Shown here piece by piece: positions 5,563-10,419 of a stretch of DNA of 10,419 nucleotides. The notes under the pieces were generated by a model, which made no database searches, was not told where the DNA came from, and was given only the letters and a program-made list of their open reading frames with translations. The stretch lies in contig CAYHZL010000128.1 in NCBI GenBank assembly GCA_964361075.1, positions 1 through 10,419 of the forward strand. Direction: 5' to 3'. Position 1 is the stretch's first letter; each line of letters begins with the position of its first letter. The translations under genes and the position numbers were made by a program. This DNA is from CAYHZL01 sp964361075. GTDB taxonomy: Bacteria > Bacteroidota > Ignavibacteria > UBA10030 > UBA8401.

Positions 5563-8118
5563 TTATTTCAACAGTATTGCTTTGTTTACATTGCGGTAGA
5601 TTGATTTATCTTCTTTCTGCGCAGTGAAGAAATAATAATATACTCCTGAAGTTAATCCCGATCCGTTCCACTGGACTTCATACCGTCCGGTGTTCACCAT
5701 GCCGTTTTGAAGAACTGAAATTTCTTTTCCCAGCACATCATAAATTTTAAGAGTAACAAAACTATTAACAGGAACTTGATATTTTATTGTTGTTGATGGA
5801 TTAAACGGATTAGGATAATTTTGTTCTACACCATACGCTGTTGGAAGAGGTAATTCCTTCGCTACACCGGTGATACTGTTTGAACGATTAGACCAATCGC
5901 TCCATCGCAAGTTATGGTCACGGTATTTTACCCGGTAGTAAAACAATTTACCGGCTGCAAATCGTGTCTTTGGAATTTCAAGTTTGGTTAAATCTATACC
6001 TGCATTTTTATCTACCGCATTAAATTGTGCATCCGCACCATACACATCTTTCCAGTTCACCATCGTATCAACCGCGATTTGCGAAAAGGAAGTATCATAA
6101 GCTATCTGCATGCGTGTCGTCATTATTGAATCAGGACCGCTCATTGCAGATGAATTAAAAACAAGTTTATTTGATAGGATTGTTGGTGCCGATACAGACG
6201 GTATAGCCGGAGCCACTTGAGCAGCCTTCCGATACCACGTATCCAACAATTCATTATTATATACTTTATCTGAATTCCCAATACTGTACATTGACCCTAC
6301 AAATGTTTTTTTCGCAACATCAATTTCAATAATTTGATAGAAAAAATGGTCGAGTGAAACATGGATAAACGGATAATCAAAATTTAAAAATGCACCCCAC
6401 CGATCGGTATTGCCACCTGCGCCACCATTGCACACAATACGGAAGTCGCCTTCGTTTGTATTGGACTCAATCGTTCCTCGCTCAAACCCATGAGTATGAC
6501 CATACGTCAATTGTACGACTTTGGAATATTTTTGAAAGACGGGCAATAACTCATCGCGTACATAATTTGGACCGGGATCGTAACCAATTCCTTCACCCCA
6601 TAATTCAGTGTACGGCATGTGGTGATGTATACACAATACAAAATCAATTGTAGAATCGGCTTGAGCTTCCGCCAATTTAAGATCGAGCAATACTTTTTGC
6701 AAAGGACCAAGTGTAGAAGCAACGTCTGTGTTCAATCCGATAACTAATGTATTTGCAAAACGAGCACTCCAGAATCGTTCTGATGGTGGATTTGGAGAGG
6801 GTATTAAAGATATACTATCATATTTTACGTACGCATAGTAGTTTGGTCCGGCATCCCCATCTCTACCGTTATCCGGACGATCGTGGTTGCCTGGTACGGC
6901 GAGAACCGGAATTGATTTGGAAAAAACTGACATAGGGGCAAAAAATAATTTGGAATATTCATCAACATTTCTTCCGAAGATAACGAGATCACCGGAATGC
7001 AATACTGCATTAATTTGATTGTGCATATCGGCGCCATAAAGTTCCGTGATTTTATTTTTCGCCGCTCTCATCACATTCATAGTTTTTGATGTGTCGTAAT
7101 TATGTGTGTCACTAAAAAGTAAAAATCTTAATTTTCCTGTATAGCCAGGTGCAGGCTGAGTTTTAAATTTAAATACCTCTGAAACATTAGCACCACTTTT
7201 TACTTTGTAGCTATACTCCATATTTGGTGTTAAACCGGTAAGCAACACTGTGTGCCATCGATATGTAGAGGAAACAATTTCACTGGTCCCAACTGTAACC
7301 GATCCGAAAGATGATGTAGTTCCATATTCAACGCTCGTCCCTGAAGATGAAGTATCATGCCAGCAAACATACACTGACGTTGGAGATGGTGTTTGCAAAT
7401 ACGGAGTAAGAGCTATTGGTTTTGGACCAACATTATGACCATATCCACCGAGAGTAACGATATCAGCTACTGATAGTGCGGAATTCCAAATTGCAACTTC
7501 AGCACATTCTATCTCACCGTCATCACCATCATTATCAGCAAACAAAAGCAAAAGACTATCAAGTGCAAATCTACCATCAACCGGCGATGTAGTTCCAATT
7601 TTTATTGCTTGTCCGTCTAAATAGTAATTATGCTGCGTGCCGTTTTTTATGGAAACAACAAGTCTGTACCATTCATTTGCGAGAACAGAATATGATGAAT
7701 ATCCAGTTGCTTGTGTTCCAATATTTCCTGTTGTATTTATAAAACAATCACCATCATTTGTATTGCTCACGTCAGTTTGGAAAAAAGTTTTCCATGTACC
7801 TATGCTTGGCACTTTAAAATCTATCAGTAAGGTGTATTCATTCACCAATTTGCCGGTACCGCCGCCGTTGGTAAACATTCCGTGTTTTATTTTATAATAA
7901 CTTCCAATACCGATTTTTACTGCACCGTTACCTACTGCCGGTCCCGCCACAGTTTGATGAGTTCCAACTAATTCCAGACTTGCACCGGAATCTGCTTTTA
8001 ATACATTATTAGCATCATCAAATTTCCACCAACCTTTTCTTGCAGGTATTTGACCGTAGAGAAGCGAGGTGCTGTACAATGATAGAATGATGATGAATAC
8101 GAAATGTGTTTTTTTCAA
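5563..8118 (-). CDS. T9SS-secreted LamG-metallophosphoesterase (purple-acid-phosphatase-like)
   Basis: This 851-residue exported phosphoesterase has, in order: a signal peptide (1 to about 22); one LamG domain (28-228) closely related to those of the downstream gene; a fibronectin-like purple-acid-phosphatase N-terminal domain (about 233-322, with LTPYLQTPSPTSVYVCW); a calcineurin-type metallophosphoesterase (about 329-600); a second beta-sandwich region (about 635-750); and a T9SS sorting tail (761-851, VEQNYPNPFNPSTTI). The metal-binding set looks complete: DTH (337-339), GD (376-377), GNHD (410-413), HHH (498-500) and GHTH (540-543). It should hydrolyse a phosphomono- or diester outside the cell; the substrate is unknown. 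The start is TTG with an AAAGG site 6 nt upstream, chosen because it supplies the signal peptide; the next Met (81) would lose it. The upstream in-frame stop is at 8164-8166. Confidence 0.9.
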   Translation of the reverse strand: MKKTHFVFIIILSLYSTSLLYGQIPARKGWWKFDDANNVLKADSGASLELVGTHQTVAGPAVGNGAVKIGIGSYYKIKHGMFTNGGGTGKLVNEYTLLIDFKVPSIGTWKTFFQTDVSNTNDGDCFINTTGNIGTQATGYSSYSVLANEWYRLVVSIKNGTQHNYYLDGQAIKIGTTSPVDGRFALDSLLLLFADNDGDDGEIECAEVAIWNSALSVADIVTLGGYGHNVGPKPIALTPYLQTPSPTSVYVCWHDTSSSGTSVEYGTTSSFGSVTVGTSEIVSSTYRWHTVLLTGLTPNMEYSYKVKSGANVSEVFKFKTQPAPGYTGKLRFLLFSDTHNYDTSKTMNVMRAAKNKITELYGADMHNQINAVLHSGDLVIFGRNVDEYSKLFFAPMSVFSKSIPVLAVPGNHDRPDNGRDGDAGPNYYAYVKYDSISLIPSPNPPSERFWSARFANTLVIGLNTDVASTLGPLQKVLLDLKLAEAQADSTIDFVLCIHHHMPYTELWGEGIGYDPGPNYVRDELLPVFQKYSKVVQLTYGHTHGFERGTIESNTNEGDFRIVCNGGAGGNTDRWGAFLNFDYPFIHVSLDHFFYQIIEIDVAKKTFVGSMYSIGNSDKVYNNELLDTWYRKAAQVAPAIPSVSAPTILSNKLVFNSSAMSGPDSIMTTRMQIAYDTSFSQIAVDTMVNWKDVYGADAQFNAVDKNAGIDLTKLEIPKTRFAAGKLFYYRVKYRDHNLRWSDWSNRSNSITGVAKELPLPTAYGVEQNYPNPFNPSTTIKYQVPVNSFVTLKIYDVLGKEISVLQNGMVNTGRYEVQWNGSGLTSGVYYYFFTAQKEDKSIYRNVNKAILLK
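7435..8037 (-). repeat. LamG domain unit homologous to the triplicated units of the neighbouring gene
   Basis: Residues 28-228 align along their length with the three LamG units of the downstream gene (shared VAGPxxGNGAV, YYKxxHG, GDCFI, YLDGQ, DGRFALDSLLL, ADNDGDDG). At DNA level a 30-nt stretch at 7549-7578 is identical to 3537-3566. That points to shared ancestry with recent exchange between the two genes. Confidence 0.9.
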
Positions 8119-8163
8119 AACAAACCTTTGCGAATTTTTTTTTGAACTCTGAATAAAATGTAT

Positions 8164-8370
8164 CTACTCAGTCATGCCATGAGTGGCTAAGCCATCCCTT
8201 CGGGATTTGTCTAATGTTTTGGTGAATGTTGTGGGAATCCATCTTCCAAAGGAATCTGGCGAAGCCATTCGCCGTGGCGAACCTTTGGGACCTTCGGGAC
8301 AAGTTTTATTCGCCGCGGCGAATCAAAAAATAACTCATGGCATGACTTTAAAGGCACGGTGAGTAGTTAC
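8164..8370. repeat. Composite palindromic repeat element with nested hairpins
   Basis: The main arms are perfect 13-nt inverted repeats (GTCATGCCATGAG at 8171-8183, CTCATGGCATGAC at 8334-8346). Outside them CTACTCA (8164-8170) pairs with TGAGTAG (8360-8366), but 13 extra bases interrupt the right side. Inside are a GGCTAAGCCATCCC core like that at 2391, the inverted pair TTCGCC/GGCGAA (8268-8281) and a perfect 16-nt palindrome ATTCGCCGCGGCGAAT (8308-8323). The right border GAGTAGTTAC belongs to a 15-nt motif found again, inverted, at 10353-10367. There is no coding capacity, so a non-autonomous repeat is likely. Confidence 0.82.
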
Positions 8371-8528
8371 GGAATTTTTATGGAGAACGCATAATTATAT
8401 GTTCTAATATTACCGTTTTACGCACCAATGAACAATCGCACGTTCGTGGTATCTTAAAATAAAGTGGGTAGTGTAAAAAAATATAACAGCAGGCGAAAAA
8501 AGTGAGGAAATTAATTTTTAATCGTAGC

Positions 8529-8564
8529 AAAAAAAAACGGTCGCCCTTACTATAAAGGCGACCG
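8529..8564 (-). terminator. Strong intrinsic terminator (minus strand)
   Basis: A perfect 8-bp GC-rich stem (CGGTCGCC at 8538-8545 with GGCGACCG at 8557-8564) reads on the minus strand as a hairpin followed by nine T. It lies about 53 bp after the stop of the orphan sorting-domain frame, so that frame, and probably the aldehyde dehydrogenase gene upstream, are transcribed up to here. Confidence 0.92.
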
Positions 8565-8617
8565 CAATACCACCATACAAAAACTACATCTGTTATTTAC
8601 AATAGTGCCATTTGGTA

Positions 8618-8887
8618 CTATTTCACCAATTGCATTTTCTTTATTGATGTAAAATTTCCGGCTTGTAATTTGTAAAAATACATTCCGCTGGAAAGTTTAC
8701 CTGCATCAAAGTTTGCTTGATAGTAACCGGCGTTTTTGTATTCGTTCACAACTGTTGCTACTTCCCTGCCGAGATTATCATACACAGTGAGATGCACAGT
8801 ACCTGCATCCGGTATTCCATACGAGATTGTCGTTGTCGGATTGAATGGGTTCGGATAGTTTTGGTCCATTGAAAAATCTTTTGGCAT
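8618..8887 (-). pseudogene. Orphan T9SS C-terminal sorting domain, probably a gene remnant
   Basis: These 89 residues consist almost only of a T9SS type A sorting domain: MDQNYPNPFNPTTTISYGIP at 7-26, then a VYDNLGREVATVV strand pair, LSSGMYFYKLQAG, and a KKMQLVK end. There is no signal peptide and no cargo domain. The frame stays open upstream to 8938, giving 17 more sense codons that read like the linker usually found before such tails (ending in AVVE), directly after and in frame with the stop of the aldehyde dehydrogenase gene. The simplest reading is the 3' remnant of a deleted secreted-protein gene, cut at the dehydrogenase boundary. A short expressed protein is possible but lacks an export signal. 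The start shown is the only in-frame ATG, without a clear ribosome site. Confidence 0.7.
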
Positions 8888-8938
8888 CTCAACTACTGCA
8901 ATATTTTTTCTTTGTACTTGCGAATAACGAATAGTGAA

Positions 8939-10303
8939 TTACGATTTTAGGTGGTACGATTTTGTATTTGTAAATGCGCGTATACCTGCATGGGAGAGTG
9001 TAGAACCAATTCCTGATTTTTTTCTGCCGCTCCATGGAACCGCTGCACTTACCCTATCGCAACAGTTCCAATAGACTGTGCCCGTTTGTATTTGCGAAAG
9101 TATTTTTTCTGCACGTTCTTTTGTTGCAGTGTACACTCCCGCCGTTAAACCATATTCGGTATCTTGCATCAATTGTATCGCTTCATCATCATTTTTAACT
9201 TTCATAATTCCAATAATTGGTCCAAAACTTTCATCTCGCATAACGCTCATGCTGTGGTTAACGTTTACGAGAACGGTCGGTTCAAAGTAATAACCTTTTC
9301 TTTTTACAGGATGTCCGCCGGTCATTATTAAAGCACCTTTGTCTGTTGCATCTTTTATTTGCAATGCAATAAATTCTAACTGGGCTTTGCGTGTTAACGC
9401 GCCGATATATGTTCCTTCTTCAGTTGGTAAACCAATCTTATAACTTTTCACTTCTTTAACGAACTCTTCAACATACTTGTCGTAAATTTTTTCATGAACA
9501 TAAATACGTTCCACTGAACAGCAGCTTTGTCCGTTGTTGTAAAAAGCACCATCTGCAGTTCCCGCGGCAGTTTTTGCAATGTCTTCCACATCATCCGCAA
9601 TATATAACGGATCTTTACCACCAAGCTCCAGTTGACACGGGACCATTTTTACAGCTACTTTTTCATAAATGTATTTTCCTGTTTTACTCGATCCGGTAAA
9701 GTAATAACCATTAAACGACATGGTAAGAAGTTGTTCTCCAACTTCTTTTGCGCCGATTGCTGCTTGAAAAACATCGTCAGGAACTCCGGCTTGCTTCAAC
9801 AGTTTTTCAATTTGTAATCCGGAAAGCGTGGAATATTCTGACGGCTTGTACATGCAACTGTTGCCTGCTAATAGTGCTGGTACAAAAACATTCACACCGA
9901 CTAAATACGGATAATTCCAAGCTGAAATATTGCAAATTACTCCAAGCGGCTCATAAACAATTTTTTCGGTTAACTCTTCTATATCAGTCATGATTTCTTC
10001 ACGAAGATACTTTAGCGCATTATTGGTGAGCCACGCTATTCGGTTACAAGCACCATTCACTTCGTTTCGCGATTGTTGCAGCGGTTTTCCTACTTCGGAA
10101 GTTAATATTGAGGCGCACTCTTCAATATTTTCTTTCAATAAGGCTGAAAAATTTTTAAGGATAGCGATGCGCTGATCTAAACTGGTTTGATGCCAAGAAA
10201 CTTGTCCTTTTTTTAGAAGGTTGAATTTTAATTCAAGTGTTGATTGGTTATCTTCGTTAATGTTGAGGATGACCTCTTCGGTAGCAGGGTTTATGATTTG
10301 CAT
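8939..10303 (-). CDS. NAD(P)-dependent aldehyde dehydrogenase (succinate-semialdehyde dehydrogenase-like)
   Basis: This cytoplasmic enzyme oxidises an aldehyde to its carboxylic acid with NAD(P)+. ALDH family motifs are complete: oxyanion-hole Asn130 in SAWNYP (127-132), cofactor-contacting Lys153 in KPSEYS, the FTGSSKTGK nucleotide-binding turn (202-210), general base Glu226 in ELGGK (226-230), and nucleophile Cys261 in GQSC (258-261, a second Cys follows). Also present are ESFGPI (358-363) and the C-terminal PWSGRKKSGIG (423-433). At 454 residues it fits the shorter succinate-semialdehyde dehydrogenase-like group, and the N-terminal INPATEEVI is the usual family opening. The actual aldehyde cannot be told from sequence. 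The ATG has no evident Shine-Dalgarno sequence. Nothing links it to the secreted proteins beyond shared direction and a probable common terminator with the orphan tail downstream. Confidence 0.93.
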   Translation of the reverse strand: MQIINPATEEVILNINEDNQSTLELKFNLLKKGQVSWHQTSLDQRIAILKNFSALLKENIEECASILTSEVGKPLQQSRNEVNGACNRIAWLTNNALKYLREEIMTDIEELTEKIVYEPLGVICNISAWNYPYLVGVNVFVPALLAGNSCMYKPSEYSTLSGLQIEKLLKQAGVPDDVFQAAIGAKEVGEQLLTMSFNGYYFTGSSKTGKYIYEKVAVKMVPCQLELGGKDPLYIADDVEDIAKTAAGTADGAFYNNGQSCCSVERIYVHEKIYDKYVEEFVKEVKSYKIGLPTEEGTYIGALTRKAQLEFIALQIKDATDKGALIMTGGHPVKRKGYYFEPTVLVNVNHSMSVMRDESFGPIIGIMKVKNDDEAIQLMQDTEYGLTAGVYTATKERAEKILSQIQTGTVYWNCCDRVSAAVPWSGRKKSGIGSTLSHAGIRAFTNTKSYHLKS

Positions 10304-10352
10304 GAGATTTAGTTTTTTGCTGCTTCAATAAATTGTTGTCTTATGTTATTTG

Positions 10353-10411
10353 GTAACTACTCACCGTTATTGTTTATTCAAAAAATCCCCCTAACCCCCT
10401 TTTCAAGGGGG
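10353..10411. repeat. Left part of another palindromic intergenic repeat, cut by the window edge
   Basis: GTAACTACTCACCGT at 10353-10367 is the exact reverse complement of 8356-8370, the border of the composite element there. It is followed by TCCCCCTAA and a CCCCCTT/AAGGGGG hairpin (10395-10401 and 10405-10411), a type of C-run/G-run palindrome seen between genes in many bacteria. The window ends before any right arm could be seen. Confidence 0.65.
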
Positions 10412-10419
10412 AATAAGAG

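Larger units (their letters stand above)
8119..8617. other. 499-bp non-coding gap: repeat element, then a terminator
   Basis: No credible reading frame is present. The side near the phosphoesterase gene is filled by a composite palindromic repeat (8164-8370), the other side by the terminator of the orphan sorting-domain gene (8529-8564). Between them (8371-8528) is AT-rich DNA in which I recognise nothing. A promoter for the phosphoesterase gene would have to lie here, but no TAnnTTTG match on the minus strand was seen. Confidence 0.6.

Noticed and set aside
6390..6935. Two plus-strand reading frames of 62-87 residues opposite the phosphoesterase gene
   Set aside because: They are antisense to the metal-binding core of a well-supported gene and have no protein features of their own.
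8119..8163. An upstream start for the phosphoesterase (ATT at 8152-8154) instead of TTG at 8118
   Set aside because: ATT is very rarely used, it would place a polar extension before the signal peptide, and an AAAGG site is correctly spaced before the TTG.
2376..8370. Palindromic repeats considered as CRISPR or as IS ends
   Set aside because: There are no regularly spaced direct repeats with unique spacers, no cas gene, and no transposase frame between any of the inverted arms.
10395..10411. C-run/G-run hairpin at the window end as a terminator
   Set aside because: No T-run follows within the visible sequence, and the sequence is better explained as part of a dispersed intergenic repeat.

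Overview
The window looks like a low-GC chromosome segment from a bacterium of the FCB superphylum. The best guess is an Ignavibacteria/Chlorobi-type lineage. The reason is that three separate reading frames end in a type IX secretion (T9SS) C-terminal sorting domain of the QNYPNPFNP(S/T)TTI type, which is common in that group, whereas Bacteroidetes tails usually differ. The assignment rests on motif recognition only; no database search was possible.

Layout. 1-170 is a short leader with a hairpin and a possible Bacteroidetes-type -7 element. 171-1939 (+) holds two overlapping housekeeping/membrane genes: rsmA (ksgA, 16S rRNA dimethyladenosine transferase) and a PAP2-superfamily membrane phosphatase/phosphotransferase, followed by a hairpin terminator. 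2035-2358 (+) holds tRNA-His and tRNA-Glu, separated by a small AT-rich inverted-repeat element and closed by a strong intrinsic terminator. 2478-8118 (-) holds two large secreted T9SS cargo proteins. The downstream one has three near-identical LamG domains, two starch/glycogen-binding-like beta-sandwich modules and a sorting tail. The upstream one has one LamG of the same subfamily, a purple-acid-phosphatase-like N-terminal domain, a complete calcineurin-type metallophosphoesterase and a sorting tail. 8618-8887 (-) is an orphan sorting domain with no cargo and no signal peptide, ending at a clear terminator. 8939-10303 (-) is a cytoplasmic NAD(P)-dependent aldehyde dehydrogenase.

How the parts relate. 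The two large proteins are probably exported by Sec, then carried across the outer membrane by T9SS and anchored or released at the surface. The shared LamG type suggests they bind the same class of ligand (a glycan or surface polymer), one adding phosphoesterase activity and the other extra carbohydrate-binding modules. No T9SS machinery gene is present here, so the export route is inferred from the tails.

The least explained part is the intergenic DNA. Nearly every gap longer than about 100 bp carries palindromic sequence, often one palindrome nested in another (2114-2231, 2376-2428, 5407-5548, 8164-8370, 10353-10411). Several of these share sequence: a repeated core between 2391 and 8184, and an exact 15-nt border motif at 8356 and 10353. 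This looks like one or more families of small non-coding palindromic repeats that insert into each other. It is the best candidate for something undescribed in the window. No transposase, CRISPR array or defence system was found.
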